This document shows positions 10,972-20,100 of a stretch of 64,000 bases of DNA, in pieces (the stretch's first letter is position 1; each line of letters begins with the position of its first letter). The notes under the pieces are model-generated. The model was given only the letters and a program-made list of their open reading frames with translations, did no database searches and had not been told where the DNA came from. The stretch lies in the NCBI RefSeq assembly GCF_000786215.1, contig NZ_JROG01000007.1, forward strand, positions 248,001-312,000. Reading direction: 5' to 3'. The position numbers were made by a program, and so were the translations under genes. The DNA comes from Sphingomonas sp. 35-24ZXX. Its GTDB lineage: Bacteria > Pseudomonadota > Alphaproteobacteria > Sphingomonadales > Sphingomonadaceae.

Positions 10972-10989
10972 AACAAGTTCAGGGTGACG
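10961..10989. repeat. Right inverted repeat of the GIY-YIG unit
   Basis: Exact reverse complement of 10590-10618 over 29 bases. It contains the stop codon of the nuclease gene. The two repeats bound a 400-base unit. No clear target-site duplication is seen outside the repeats. Confidence 0.9.
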
Positions 10990-11012
10990 TGGGGGCTGCC
11001 CCTCCACCCCCC

Positions 11013-12614
11013 TCACATCCGAAACACGCCGAACCGCGTGCCCTCCTCGACCGGCGCATTGAGGCACGCCGCGAACGCCAGGCCCAGCACGTCCCTCGTT
11101 TGCGCGGGGTCGATGATGCCATCATCCCACAGGCGCGAGGTCGCGTAGTACGGATTGCCCTCGTCCTCGTATTTCTGCCGCACCGGGGCCTTGAAGGCTT
11201 CCGCCTGCTCGGGCGTCCAGCTTTCGGCGTCGCGGTGGACCGTCGCCAGCACCGAGGCCGCCTGCTCGCCGCCCATCACGCTGATGCGCGAGTTCGGCCA
11301 GCTGAACAGGAAGCGGGGCGAATAGGCCCGGCCACACATGCCGTAATTGCCCGCGCCGAAGCTGCCGCCGATCAGCACGGTGACCTTGGGCACGCTCGCG
11401 GTCGCCACTGCGGTGACCAGCTTGGCGCCATGCTTGGCGATGCCTTCCGCCTCGTACTTGCCCCCGACCATGAAGCCGCTGATGTTCTGCAGGAACAGCA
11501 AGGGGATGCGCCGCTGGCAAGCGAGTTCGATGAAATGCGCGCCCTTGACCGCGCTCTCGCTGAAAAGCACGCCGTTGTTGGCGAGGATCGCGACCGGCAT
11601 TCCCCAGATATGCGCGAACCCGCACACCAAAGAGCTGCCGTACAGCGCCTTGAACTCGTGGAACTCGGACCCGTCGACAAGCCGCGCGATCACCTCGTGC
11701 ACGTCATACGGCGCGCGCACGTCCGACGGGATGATGCCGTACAGCTCTTCGCTATCGAACTTCGGCGCGCGCGGATCGCGCAGATCGATATTCGGCTGAG
11801 GGATCGGCCCCAGGTGCGAGACGATGTCGCGCACGATGGTCAGCGCGTGCTCGTCATTCTCCGCGACATGATCGACCACGCCCGACTTGCGCCCGTGCAG
11901 ATCGCCGCCGCCCAGGTCTTCGGCGCTGATTTCCTCGCCCGTCGCGGCCTTGACCAGCGGAGGCCCTGCAAGGAAAATCGTGCCCTGGTTGCGCACGATC
12001 ACGCTCTCGTCGGACATCGCGGGGACGTATGCGCCGCCGGCGGTGCAGCTGCCCATCACGCACGCGATCTGCGGGATGCCCTTGGCGCTCATGTTCGCCT
12101 GGTTGAAGAAGATGCGACCGAAATGCTCGCGGTCGGGGAAGACCTCGGCCTGGTGCGGCAGGTTCGCGCCGCCGCTATCAACGAGGTAGATGCACGGCAG
12201 CCGGTTGGCCTCGGCAATCTCCTGCGCGCGCAGGTGCTTCTTCACCGTCATCGGATAGTAAGTGCCGCCTTTGACCGTGGCGTCGTTGCACACGATCATG
12301 CACTGGCGACCCGAGACGCGGCCAATGCCTGCAATCATCCCCGCGCCGGGAATTTCGCCATCGTACAGGTCACATGCTGCCAGCTGGCCGATCTCGAGGA
12401 ACGGCGCGCCCGGATCGAGCAGCCGCTCAACCCTTTCCCGAGGAAGCAGCTTGCCCCGCGATGTGTGCCGCTCGCGCGACTTGGCGTTGCCGCCCAGCGC
12501 GGCCTCGCCGACCTTGCTCCACAGCTCATCGCGCAAAGCAATATTGTGCGTATATGCTGCGCGGTAGGTCTCTGAATTCGTGTCGATCTTGGTGTCGAGT
12601 GTGGGGGCAGACAT
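11013..12614 (-). CDS. mccB: Methylcrotonyl-CoA carboxylase beta subunit (carboxyltransferase)
   Basis: A 533-residue carboxyltransferase with the crotonase-like double fold: [52 protein letters not shown] and later [16 protein letters not shown]. This pattern is that of MCC beta rather than propionyl-CoA carboxylase. It carboxylates 3-methylcrotonyl-CoA in leucine breakdown together with MccA. Its ATG at 12614 overlaps the TGA of the dehydrogenase gene by one base (TGATG), so translation is coupled. A longer in-frame extension to 12773 overlaps ivd and is rejected. Confidence 0.94.
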   Translation of the reverse strand: MSAPTLDTKIDTNSETYRAAYTHNIALRDELWSKVGEAALGGNAKSRERHTSRGKLLPRERVERLLDPGAPFLEIGQLAACDLYDGEIPGAGMIAGIGRVSGRQCMIVCNDATVKGGTYYPMTVKKHLRAQEIAEANRLPCIYLVDSGGANLPHQAEVFPDREHFGRIFFNQANMSAKGIPQIACVMGSCTAGGAYVPAMSDESVIVRNQGTIFLAGPPLVKAATGEEISAEDLGGGDLHGRKSGVVDHVAENDEHALTIVRDIVSHLGPIPQPNIDLRDPRAPKFDSEELYGIIPSDVRAPYDVHEVIARLVDGSEFHEFKALYGSSLVCGFAHIWGMPVAILANNGVLFSESAVKGAHFIELACQRRIPLLFLQNISGFMVGGKYEAEGIAKHGAKLVTAVATASVPKVTVLIGGSFGAGNYGMCGRAYSPRFLFSWPNSRISVMGGEQAASVLATVHRDAESWTPEQAEAFKAPVRQKYEDEGNPYYATSRLWDDGIIDPAQTRDVLGLAFAACLNAPVEEGTRFGVFRM

Positions 12615-13771
12615 CAACGCGCTCCGATCAGTTCGCGCGCGATCAGGAAGCGGCGGATCTCGTTGGTCCCCGCGCCGATGTCGTACAGCTTGGCATCGCG
12701 CAGGAAGCGCTCCACCGGCCAGTCGGTGGTATAGCCCGCCCCGCCCAAAGCCTGGATCGCCTCCAGCGAGCATTTCACCGCGTTCTCGCTGGCGAGCAAG
12801 ATCGCGCCTGCGGCATCGAACCGCGTTGTCTTGCCCGCATCGCAGGCGCGGGCCACCGCATAGACATAGGCGCGGGCGCTATTGAGCGCGACGTACATGT
12901 CGGCGACCTTGGCCTGCACCATCTGGAACGCGCCGATGGGCTGGCCGAACTGCTTGCGCTCGCGCACATAGGGCAGCACCACGTCGAGGCACGCCTGCAT
13001 GATGCCCAGCGGCCCGGCGGCCAGCACCGCGCGCTCGTAATCGAGGCCGCTCATCAGCACGCCGACGCCGCCGTTCAGCGGGCCCATGATGTTCTCTTCC
13101 GGCACGAAGCAATCGTTGAACACCAGTTCTGCGGTGGGGCTGCCGCGCATCCCCATCTTCTGGATCTTCTGGCCGATGCTGAAACCCGGCATATCCTTTT
13201 CGATGATGAACGCGGTGATCCCGCCCGATCCCTCTCCGGTCTTGGCATAGACGATCAGCGTCTCAGCATAAGCCGAGTTGGTGATCCAGAACTTGGTGCC
13301 GTTGAGCCGGTATCCGCCTGGCACAGCCTCGGCCTTGAGCTTCATCGAGACCACGTCGGACCCAGCGCCCACTTCGGACATCGCCAGCGACCCGACATGC
13401 TCGCCCGAGATCAGCCCGGGCAGATATTTCGCCTTCTGCTCCGGATTGCCCCAGCGGCGCAGCTGGTTGACGCACAGGTTCGAATGCGCGCCATAGGACA
13501 GCCCCAGCGAGGCGCTCGCGCGGCTCACCTCTTCCATCGCGATGACGTGTTCCAGATAGCCGAGGCCGAGGCCGCCGTCTTCCTCGCTCACGGTGATGCC
13601 GTGCAGGCCGAGCTCGCCCATCTGCGGCCACAGCTCGACAGGGAACCAGTCCTCGGCATCGATCTTCGCAGCGATCGGCGCGATCTTGTCGGCGGCGAAG
13701 CGTGCGGTGGTGTCGCGGATCATGTCCGCAGCCTCGCCGAGCGCGAAGTCGAAATCGGGGAGCGTGGACAT
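12614..13771 (-). CDS. ivd: Isovaleryl-CoA dehydrogenase
   Basis: A 385-residue FAD-dependent acyl-CoA dehydrogenase. The catalytic base sits in [15 protein letters not shown] (Glu at about residue 246), the position typical of isovaleryl-CoA dehydrogenase and not that of medium-chain enzymes. [18 protein letters not shown] near the end is also characteristic. It oxidises isovaleryl-CoA to 3-methylcrotonyl-CoA, feeding MccAB encoded downstream. First gene of the operon; a LysR gene is divergent 103 bases away. Confidence 0.94.
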   Translation of the reverse strand: MSTLPDFDFALGEAADMIRDTTARFAADKIAPIAAKIDAEDWFPVELWPQMGELGLHGITVSEEDGGLGLGYLEHVIAMEEVSRASASLGLSYGAHSNLCVNQLRRWGNPEQKAKYLPGLISGEHVGSLAMSEVGAGSDVVSMKLKAEAVPGGYRLNGTKFWITNSAYAETLIVYAKTGEGSGGITAFIIEKDMPGFSIGQKIQKMGMRGSPTAELVFNDCFVPEENIMGPLNGGVGVLMSGLDYERAVLAAGPLGIMQACLDVVLPYVRERKQFGQPIGAFQMVQAKVADMYVALNSARAYVYAVARACDAGKTTRFDAAGAILLASENAVKCSLEAIQALGGAGYTTDWPVERFLRDAKLYDIGAGTNEIRRFLIARELIGAR

Positions 13772-13841
13772 GAAAAGGCATCCTCTCGTTTATCGTTCGA
13801 TTGAAGCGGCTTTTAGCCCGAGCGGTCAACAAAGGAAAATT

Positions 13842-13861
13842 GATATCGACCGGGGTTTATC
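13842..13861. promoter_or_regulatory. Possible LysR-type operator between ivd and the regulator
   Basis: GATA and TATC flank a 12-base spacer, forming a partial dyad with a T-N11-A-like geometry, 13 bases before the regulator start. LysR proteins often bind such sites in divergent promoters. The dyad is imperfect (6 of 10 pairs), so this is tentative. Confidence 0.3.
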
Positions 13862-13874
13862 CTAGACGGTGTCT

Positions 13875-14750
13875 ATGATCGAACGCTATCTGCTGCGCTA
13901 CTTCCTCGCCGTGGTCGAGCATGGCAATTTCACCCGCGCGGCAGAAAGTTTCAACGTCACTCAGCCGACGCTCTCGGTGGGCATCGCGCGGCTGGAAGAA
14001 AGCGTGGGGCAGCGCCTGTTCCACCGCTCCAATCGGCGGGTCGATCTGACACCGACGGGTGCACAATTCGCCGAGCACGCAAGGGCCATCGAGGCACAGT
14101 TCAACCTGGCCGAGGAGGCGATGAAGCAGGGCCGACCCGATGCCATCATCCGGCTCGGCGTCCTCTCGAGCATCCCCACGGCGATCATTGCCGCGATGGC
14201 CGGGTCTTTGGGCGAGATCGACGGCCTGCGCACCGAATTCGTCGAGGGCCGCGCGAGCGAGCTGCAGGACCGGCTGGACGCGGCGCGGATCGACATGGCC
14301 ATCACCACCGAGCCGCAGGGACGGCATCGCGCGCAGTTCGATCCCGTGGCATCCGAAGGCTATGGCCTCGCCCTGCCCGCCAGCCACCCGCTTGGCCAGC
14401 GCGCCTCGATCGCCGCGCACGAGCTCGCCGACAACGTGATGCTGGTGCGCCGCCATTGCGAATTGCTCACCGCGACCAGCCAGCACTTCACGGCAAGAGG
14501 CGTCCGCCCCTTCTTCGCCGCCCGCTCGCGAAACGACGATCGCATCCTGGCGCTGGTCGCCGCAGGCGTGGGCGTGACGGTGATGCCGGATTGCTTCACC
14601 GCGCCGGGGGTAGCGCGCGTTCCGATGGAAGACTTCGCGCATATGCGGACTTTGGGGCTATTGGTGCGCAAGGCGGACGCGGTGCCCGAAGCGGTGGTGG
14701 CGCGAGTGCGTGGGGTGCTGGCGGAGCGGATTGGTGGGGTTTGGGGGTGA
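13875..14750 (+). CDS. LysR-family transcriptional regulator
   Basis: A 291-residue LysR protein. The N-terminal winged helix-turn-helix is clear: RYFLAVVEHGNFTRAAESFN, then TQPTLSVGIARLEESVG and LFHRSNRRVDLTPTG. The rest is the substrate-binding domain. It is divergent from the ivd-mccBA operon and probably controls it with a pathway intermediate as inducer; that role is inferred from position. The start is ATG at 13875; a GTG two codons upstream (13869) is equally possible. Confidence 0.9.
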   Translation: MIERYLLRYFLAVVEHGNFTRAAESFNVTQPTLSVGIARLEESVGQRLFHRSNRRVDLTPTGAQFAEHARAIEAQFNLAEEAMKQGRPDAIIRLGVLSSIPTAIIAAMAGSLGEIDGLRTEFVEGRASELQDRLDAARIDMAITTEPQGRHRAQFDPVASEGYGLALPASHPLGQRASIAAHELADNVMLVRRHCELLTATSQHFTARGVRPFFAARSRNDDRILALVAAGVGVTVMPDCFTAPGVARVPMEDFAHMRTLGLLVRKADAVPEAVVARVRGVLAERIGGVWG

Positions 14751-14838
14751 AGGAAGAAATTTTACGCCGAGGTGCGGGGTGGCATGGTCGGCAGCCGGCG
14801 GCAGTGCGTACTTTCCTGATGGCCCTACCGGGACTTAG

Positions 14839-14880
14839 CTTATAAGGAGTTGCTAACTTATTAGGATATCCTTATAAGGA
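14839..14880. promoter_or_regulatory. Palindrome and direct repeats upstream of the orphan gene
   Basis: A near-perfect palindrome at 14857-14878 (core TTAGGATATCCTTATAA, centred on GAT/ATC) overlaps a direct repeat TTATAAGGA at 14840-14848 and 14872-14880. The stretch is markedly more AT-rich than its surroundings and lies 30-70 bases before the gene at 14910. It looks like an operator or promoter element. Confidence 0.5.
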
Positions 14881-14909
14881 TACGACTGCGTCTTGAAAGG
14901 AACTGTCGT

Positions 14910-15467
14910 ATGGCTGTCGTGTCCTATGTATCCACCACTAAATTGCTTTCACTTCTTGCCACAGCGGATCCGCAGAGGACCTATAATGTTCGCGTACTTA
15001 GTCCGACGAAGTTGTCGCTTGAGACCGAAACCTTTCAGCCGGTCTCGATCATCGACCTTGCAGACGAGAAGGTTATTCCCGCAAGCGGAAGCGTTGAAAT
15101 CGCTCCTGTCCCCAAGAAGGCGAGTCGTCGGCGGGGAGAATATTGCCTCTCTGTTTTTGGAGAAACGACAACCCTGTACTCGCTGAAGGATTTGCTCGCC
15201 GCTGGGCTGATAGCGCTTGAGAAGCATCGTCCGGGAACTCTCGACAAGCTATCGAAGATCAAAACTACGACGAAGCGTATCGTCGCACATGATGCCGCAC
15301 ACCTGTACGATGCAAAGGGGCTATCCGAGAAATATGCCGCCTCCTTGGGCAGCGGTTGGTGGTACGGTACCAACAATTCCGCCCAGGAAACGGAGGCATG
15401 GCTTAAGCGAGCCTGTGAATGCGCCGGAGTCCAATGGGGGGGCAAGGATTTTTCAATTGTGGTCTGA
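14910..15467 (+). CDS. Orphan protein of unknown function
   Basis: A 185-residue protein starting MAVVSYVSTTKLLSLLATAD. No signal peptide, membrane segment or known motif is visible; the middle is Lys/Arg-rich (KKASRRRGEY) and the end has Trp/Gly-rich SLGSGWWYG. GAAAGGA lies about 9 bases before the ATG. Codon use is less GC-biased than in the neighbours, and the gene has its own palindromic upstream region and a strong terminator, so it is an independent unit that may have been acquired. It stands next to a toxin-antitoxin pair. I do not recognise the family. Confidence 0.7.
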   Translation: MAVVSYVSTTKLLSLLATADPQRTYNVRVLSPTKLSLETETFQPVSIIDLADEKVIPASGSVEIAPVPKKASRRRGEYCLSVFGETTTLYSLKDLLAAGLIALEKHRPGTLDKLSKIKTTTKRIVAHDAAHLYDAKGLSEKYAASLGSGWWYGTNNSAQETEAWLKRACECAGVQWGGKDFSIVV

Positions 15468-15473
15468 AACGAA

Positions 15474-15505
15474 CTACCGCCGGGAACGGCCCGGCGGTAG
15501 CTTTT
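15474..15505 (+). terminator. Intrinsic terminator after the orphan gene
   Basis: A perfect 11-base stem CTACCGCCGGG / CCCGGCGGTAG with an AACGG loop, followed by CTTTT. It begins 6 bases after the stop codon. Confidence 0.85.
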
Positions 15506-15646
15506 CCGGTAATAAACCCACCGTGGCCGCTTCGCTTGAATTCTGAGGACATCTGTGCCCACAAACACACCCGGCATCTAAGCATGACTTGCCGATGCCA
15601 TATGGTTTGATATCAAAATGCACCTGAAACACCGACACGCCCCAGC

Positions 15647-15970
15647 CTAAGCCAGCACCCCCAACCCATGCTTCTGCACAATCGCCAGCAGTTTGAGCGC
15701 CATACCGCTGGGGCGTTTGGCACCGGTTTCCCATTTCTCTACGGTGCTTTCGCTGGTGTTGAGATAACGCGCAAACACCGGCTGGCTCACGCGATGGGCT
15801 TCGCGCAGTTGCTTGATCTGCTCGGGCTTGAAGGCGGGTGGCGCTGACAGGCAGCTTTCGTCGAAAGTGCGCATGGTCGCCTTATCGATAGCCCCCACTT
15901 TGCGCAGCGCAGCGGCAGAGGCGTGGATCGCCTCGAAAGCATCGCTCTTAAATTTAGTTTTGGTCGTCAT
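15647..15970 (-). CDS. Xre-family antitoxin / transcriptional repressor
   Basis: A 107-residue protein with a C-terminal helix-turn-helix: PEQIKQLREAHRVSQPVFAR then NTSESTVEKWETGAKRPSG. This is the HigA/NadS-like type of antitoxin, which neutralises the toxin and represses the operon. ATG at 15970 lies inside the toxin gene, overlapping its last 17 bases, so translation is coupled. The toxin-first gene order is that of HigBA-type pairs. Confidence 0.88.
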   Translation of the reverse strand: MTTKTKFKSDAFEAIHASAAALRKVGAIDKATMRTFDESCLSAPPAFKPEQIKQLREAHRVSQPVFARYLNTSESTVEKWETGAKRPSGMALKLLAIVQKHGLGVLA

Positions 15971-16337
15971 TGCAAATCTCCATGATGTCGCCATCGGCAA
16001 GCAAGTGCGCAATCTGGGCTTCGGTCAGTGTCTCATAAATCTTGGACAGCTTCCGAAAGGCCGCCAGTTCGTTATTCTCGATGTTGGCCCTGTCCTTCTT
16101 TGCGAACAGATATTCATACATCCAGTGCCGCCCCACCTTGGCGACAATGATCGCGCGATGCTGGTTCTTGTTGAGGCGCTTCTTGAAAACGCCGCCGCCA
16201 AGATCATCGGCCTGCCCCAGCATGACCTGCGCAATCGCAACGCACAATTCACCGTCAGTGATACGCGCCTTGCGGGCCGCTTTGGCGAACCAAGCGGTTT
16301 TGAACACGCGGGCAGGTTTTGAGGCGACCGCATTCAT
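15954..16337 (-). CDS. RelE/HigB-superfamily toxin (PF06296-like)
   Basis: A 127-residue toxin with the family pattern FKTAWFAKAARKARITDGEL, then GQADDLGGGVFKKRLN, and YLFAKKDRANIENNELAAF. This group (RelE, formerly DUF1044) contains predicted mRNA-cleaving toxins. Directly upstream are a -35/-10 pair and a palindrome, with the ATG only 7 bases beyond the -10 box, so the transcript may be leaderless. The antitoxin follows with a 17-base overlap. Confidence 0.88.
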   Translation of the reverse strand: MNAVASKPARVFKTAWFAKAARKARITDGELCVAIAQVMLGQADDLGGGVFKKRLNKNQHRAIIVAKVGRHWMYEYLFAKKDRANIENNELAAFRKLSKIYETLTEAQIAHLLADGDIMEICNDDQN

Positions 16338-16344
16338 GTGCCAA

Positions 16345-16374
16345 AAGGTAGCACTCAGTGCGGTCTATTGTCAA
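16345..16374 (-). promoter_or_regulatory. Toxin-antitoxin promoter with operator palindrome
   Basis: On the minus strand TTGACA (16374-16369) is followed after 18 bases by TACCTT (16350-16345). The spacer holds the perfect palindrome GCACTGAGTGC (plus-strand 16351-16361), abutting the -10 box. A palindrome there is a likely antitoxin-binding site for autorepression. The toxin ATG is at 16337. Confidence 0.65.
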
Positions 16375-16409
16375 TGCGCCAACCGCCTCACCCTAGTCGG
16401 CAAAGTTGT

Positions 16410-17573
16410 TTACCGCCCAAACTCCGGCCGCCCCATCGCTCGCCCATACAGCGCCGCATACCTCTCCAGCATCTTGCGCTCATCGAACTCGGCCTCGGCC
16501 TTCGCGCGGTTGGCTGCCCCCAGCGACGCGCGGAGCGCGGGGTCGCTGGCGAGGCGCTTGAGGTTGTCGATCAGGCCGGCCTCGCTGCCCGGTTCGCCCA
16601 GCAGGATCGCGTTATCCGGCGCGACCATGTTGGCGACGTCGCCCACCATCGGCGCGGCCACCGGAAGCCCTGCCGCCATTGCTTCCATCACCGAGATCGG
16701 CTGCTGTTCGCTGTCCGACGACAGAGCAAAGATGTCGAACAGGCCGATATAGCGCGCAGGGTTCTTGAGGAAGCCCGGCATCAGCAGGCGATCGGTCAGG
16801 CCGACGCGCGCGGCTTCGGCCTCGATCGCGGCGCGTTCGGGCCCCTCGCCCACGATCACCAGCCGCACCGGCATATCGAGCGCGGCGACGGCGCGGACCA
16901 GCCGGGGCAGGTTCTTGACTGCGCGCAGGCCTGCGAGCGTGCCGATCACGATCTCGCCATCGCGGCGCTGGAAGCCGGGCATCGCGCCGCGCTGCGGGCG
17001 CTTGGCGTACGCTGCGATATCGATGCCGTTCGGAATGCGGCGCACGCGGCTGTCGGGCTGTTTCCACATATCGAAGGCGATCCGCTCGAGCGTGTGCGAG
17101 GGGACCACCAAGGCCTCGGTGCGCGCGAGCCCCATGATGCGGAACCAGTTGCGCTTGCGCTTGAGGCGCACCGCCTCGTCCTCGTTGAAGCCATCCTCGT
17201 GGTGGATCACCGGCGGCAGTGGCGTGGTGCCGGCAAAAATGGTGCGCGCCATCACGCCATCCATCGCACCCCAGTTGTAGCTGAGGATCAGGTCGAAATT
17301 CTTGAAATAGTCGACGAACTGCCGGTAGCGCGCGATGCTGGGCTTGCCCGCCAGCGAGGGCGCATCGGTCGGGAAATCGGCGCGGATGCCGGGCGCGATC
17401 GCAGGCCGCGCGCCCAGCGCGCCGGGCACCGCCGTCAATATGGTGTGGTGCGCTTGCGGCCCGAAATGGTTCATCAGCCGCACCGCGCGCGCCTCCTTGC
17501 CGCCCAGGTCGAAGGTGCTGTGCAGATGCAGGATGCGCGCGGGCCGGGTCGCGGATTTGGCAGGGGGCTTCAT
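16410..17573 (-). CDS. GT4-type glycosyltransferase
   Basis: A 387-residue GT-B fold enzyme. The N-terminal half begins ILHLHSTFDLGGKEARAVRL, a sugar-acceptor domain start typical of GT4. The C-terminal half has VIVGEGPERAAIE and the nucleotide-sugar EX7E motif in SDSEQQPISVMEAMAAGLPV. It transfers a sugar from an NDP donor to an acceptor in polysaccharide or glycolipid assembly; the acceptor cannot be told. It follows the alpha/beta hydrolase by 20 bases on the same strand, suggesting co-transcription. Confidence 0.88.
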   Translation of the reverse strand: MKPPAKSATRPARILHLHSTFDLGGKEARAVRLMNHFGPQAHHTILTAVPGALGARPAIAPGIRADFPTDAPSLAGKPSIARYRQFVDYFKNFDLILSYNWGAMDGVMARTIFAGTTPLPPVIHHEDGFNEDEAVRLKRKRNWFRIMGLARTEALVVPSHTLERIAFDMWKQPDSRVRRIPNGIDIAAYAKRPQRGAMPGFQRRDGEIVIGTLAGLRAVKNLPRLVRAVAALDMPVRLVIVGEGPERAAIEAEAARVGLTDRLLMPGFLKNPARYIGLFDIFALSSDSEQQPISVMEAMAAGLPVAAPMVGDVANMVAPDNAILLGEPGSEAGLIDNLKRLASDPALRASLGAANRAKAEAEFDERKMLERYAALYGRAMGRPEFGR

Positions 17574-17593
17574 GGGCTCGAGGCTATAACCGC

Positions 17594-18496
17594 TTACGGG
17601 TGGGTCGCAAGCACCGCGGCATCGACGCGGGTGAGCAGATCGTCGATCGCGGCGGCCACTTCAGGCTCTTCGAGCGTCGGCGCGTGGCCCTTGTTCTCGA
17701 CCGTCAGCAACCGGCCCTGCGGCAGCATCGTCAGCATCCGCTGCGCCGTCGCCTCGCTGAACACATCGGAAAGCGCGCCGCGCACAATCAGCACCGCCGC
17801 GGGCGAGAGCCCCGCCATCGCGGGCCACAAATCGACCCCCGCCTCGCCGCCCGGCACCGCGAACGGTTCGGCGATCTTCATGTCGTAATCATAGACGATG
17901 CGCCCGCCCGCGCCGATCTTCATCGTCTTCTTGGCAAGGTCCAGCCATTCGCTCACGCCATAGCCAGGGAAGACCGCGCCTTGCGCTTCGGACAACGCGC
18001 GCGCTGCGTGCATCCAGGTGGGGAACGAGCGGCCCTGGCCGACATAATCGCGGATGCGCGCCAGCCCCTCGGGCTCCAGCTGCGGCCCGACATCGTTGAG
18101 CAGCGCACCGACGACGCGCCCGGGGCGGGTCGAGGCGAGCAGCATCGTGATCAGCCCGCCGAGCGACGTGCCGAACGCCACGAACCGCTCGATAGCCTCG
18201 GCGCGCAGCAGCGCCTCCATGTCCTGCACATAGGTGAGCGGGACATAGCTCATCGCGTCCTTGGCATAGGCGCTGTCGCCGCGCCCGCGAAGGTCGACGC
18301 AGATCACGCGCCAGTCGCCCGCAAGGCGAGCTGCGACCTGTTCGAAATCGCGTGCGTTGCGGGTGAGGCCGGGGATGCAGAGGATCGGCGGGCGATGCGC
18401 GTTTTCGGGCCGCGCAGGATAATCGCGAAAATGCAGCCGCAGCCCGTCATTGGACCACCAGAAACCGTCGCTATAGGGTTGATCTGGCTTGGACAT
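17594..18496 (-). CDS. Alpha/beta hydrolase
   Basis: A 300-residue alpha/beta-fold hydrolase. PPILCIPGLTRNARDF carries the oxyanion strand, AFGTSLGGLITM the nucleophile elbow (Ser), and NKGHAPTLEEP the catalytic His; the acid is probably in RGALSDVFS. No signal peptide, so cytoplasmic. Substrate unknown. ATG at 18496 is used; it shares its CATG with a possible start of divergent selO at 18495. Confidence 0.87.
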   Translation of the reverse strand: MSKPDQPYSDGFWWSNDGLRLHFRDYPARPENAHRPPILCIPGLTRNARDFEQVAARLAGDWRVICVDLRGRGDSAYAKDAMSYVPLTYVQDMEALLRAEAIERFVAFGTSLGGLITMLLASTRPGRVVGALLNDVGPQLEPEGLARIRDYVGQGRSFPTWMHAARALSEAQGAVFPGYGVSEWLDLAKKTMKIGAGGRIVYDYDMKIAEPFAVPGGEAGVDLWPAMAGLSPAAVLIVRGALSDVFSEATAQRMLTMLPQGRLLTVENKGHAPTLEEPEVAAAIDDLLTRVDAAVLATHP

Positions 18497-18533
18497 GGTT
18501 GCGCGCGCTCCGTTCAAACCCCACTATCGCCCG

Positions 18534-19934
18534 ATGACCCCAGAACCGCAAGCCGCTTCCACCCGCGCCGATCCCGCGATCCTGTCCATTGCCGATGCCA
18601 TCGCGCACCCGGTCAAGGCGGCCAATTTCCCGCAGACGATCCTGCGCTTCCGCAACGACCGGCATGCCGCCACCATCGGGCTCGATGCGCTGGACGACAA
18701 GAGGTGGTGCCACCATTTCGGGCGGTTCAATCCGATGCCCGGCAACCTGCCGCAGCCGCTGGCGCTGGCCTATCACGGCCACCAGTTCCGCAACTACAAC
18801 CCGCAGATCGGCGACGGGCGCGGCTTTCTGTTCGCACAATTTCGCGACGATAAGGGGCGGCTGCTCGACCTCGGCACCAAGGGATCGGGGCAGACGCCGT
18901 TCAGCCGCGATGGCGATGGGCGGCTGACGCTGAAGGGCGCGGTACGCGAGATCCTGGCGACCGAGATGCTCGAGACCTTGGGCGTGCACACATCCAAGAC
19001 CTTCTCGGTGATCGAGACCGGCGAGAGCCTGTGGCGCGGCGACGAACCCTCGCCCACCCGATCGGCGGTGCTGGTGCGGCTGAGCCACAGCCATATCCGC
19101 TTCGGCACCTTTCAGCGGATCGCGTTCGAGGATGATGCCGCGAAGATGCATCGGGTGGTGCGGTACGCGCTCGAGACGCTGTATGACCAGCAGAACGGCG
19201 AGAACGATGCCGCGGCGCTACTGAACCTCGCGGTCGAGCGCATGGCAGACCTTGCCGCCAGCTATATGGTCGCAGGGTTCGTGCACGGTGTGCTCAACAC
19301 CGACAACATGAACATCACCGGTGAAAGCTTCGACTATGGTCCGTGGCGGTTCGCGCCGACCTGGGACCCGGGGTTCACCGCGGCCTATTTCGACCACGGG
19401 GGCCTGTACGCCTTTGCGCGGCAGCCCGAGGCGATCCACTGGAACCTCGGCCAGCTCGCCGTCGCGCTGCGGCTGATCAGCGACGCGCCGCCGCTGATCG
19501 CTGCGCTCGAACGGTTCGGGCCGCTGTATCAGCAGGCGCTGGTGCGGCGCTTCTGCTGGCGGCTGGGCGTCGTCCCGCAGGGCATGGAGACGGACCGCGC
19601 GCTGGTGGGCGCGGCCGAGGCGCTGATGATGCAGGGCGGGCTGGGCATCGATGCGTTCTTTTTCGCCTGGATGGGCGATGCCACGCCGGAATGCCCCGCG
19701 GATCAGCAGGGCACCGAGGGCGAGGCGTTGTGGTCAGCGTTCGGGGCGGTCAAGGCGGGCTATGCGCCTGCGCGCGTGCGGACGCATGCGTACTGGCAGG
19801 GCGATGCACCGCAATCGATGCTGATCGGTGAGGTCGAGGACATCTGGGCGGCGATCGCCGAGCGCGACGACTGGGGCCCGCTGTCCGCAAAGGTGGACGC
19901 GGTCAGGACGATGGGCGAGGCTTTGCGGGGTTGA
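18534..19934 (+). CDS. selO: SelO/YdiU family pseudokinase, protein adenylyltransferase
   Basis: A 466-residue SelO protein. SelO has a kinase fold with inverted ATP orientation and transfers AMP to Ser/Thr/Tyr of target proteins, linked to redox stress. Visible blocks: LALAYHGHQFRNYNPQIGDG, GTKGSGQTPFSRDGDGRLTL and GVLNTDNMNITGESFDYGPW, which holds the metal-binding Asn and Asp. The C-terminus lacks the selenocysteine/cysteine found in many SelOs as far as can be seen. Starts at 18495 and 18534 are both possible; 18534 keeps the gene clear of the divergent hydrolase. Confidence 0.9.
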   Translation: MTPEPQAASTRADPAILSIADAIAHPVKAANFPQTILRFRNDRHAATIGLDALDDKRWCHHFGRFNPMPGNLPQPLALAYHGHQFRNYNPQIGDGRGFLFAQFRDDKGRLLDLGTKGSGQTPFSRDGDGRLTLKGAVREILATEMLETLGVHTSKTFSVIETGESLWRGDEPSPTRSAVLVRLSHSHIRFGTFQRIAFEDDAAKMHRVVRYALETLYDQQNGENDAAALLNLAVERMADLAASYMVAGFVHGVLNTDNMNITGESFDYGPWRFAPTWDPGFTAAYFDHGGLYAFARQPEAIHWNLGQLAVALRLISDAPPLIAALERFGPLYQQALVRRFCWRLGVVPQGMETDRALVGAAEALMMQGGLGIDAFFFAWMGDATPECPADQQGTEGEALWSAFGAVKAGYAPARVRTHAYWQGDAPQSMLIGEVEDIWAAIAERDDWGPLSAKVDAVRTMGEALRG

Positions 19935-20098
19935 AAATCCTCCCAGAGCTTGTCTCGGGGAGGGGGGCCGCCGACCGAAGGTCTGGGGTGGAGGGGAAGC
20001 GAGGTGGCACATCGACTTATAGGCGGCACGCGCCCGCTGCCCCTCCACCACCCGCTGCGCGGGCGGTCCCCCTCCCCCAGCAAGCTGGGGGAGGATTT
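19935..20098. repeat. Long imperfect inverted-repeat intergenic element
   Basis: The left arm (from 19935, AAATCCTCCC...GCTTG...GGGGAGG...CCGCC) reappears as the reverse complement of the right arm ending at 20098. The right arm is itself a perfect hairpin at 20071-20094 (CCTCCCCCAGC / GCTGGGGGAGG). It fills the space between the convergent selO and DUF445 genes and may also terminate transcription in either direction. Confidence 0.7.
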
Positions 20099-20100
20099 AT

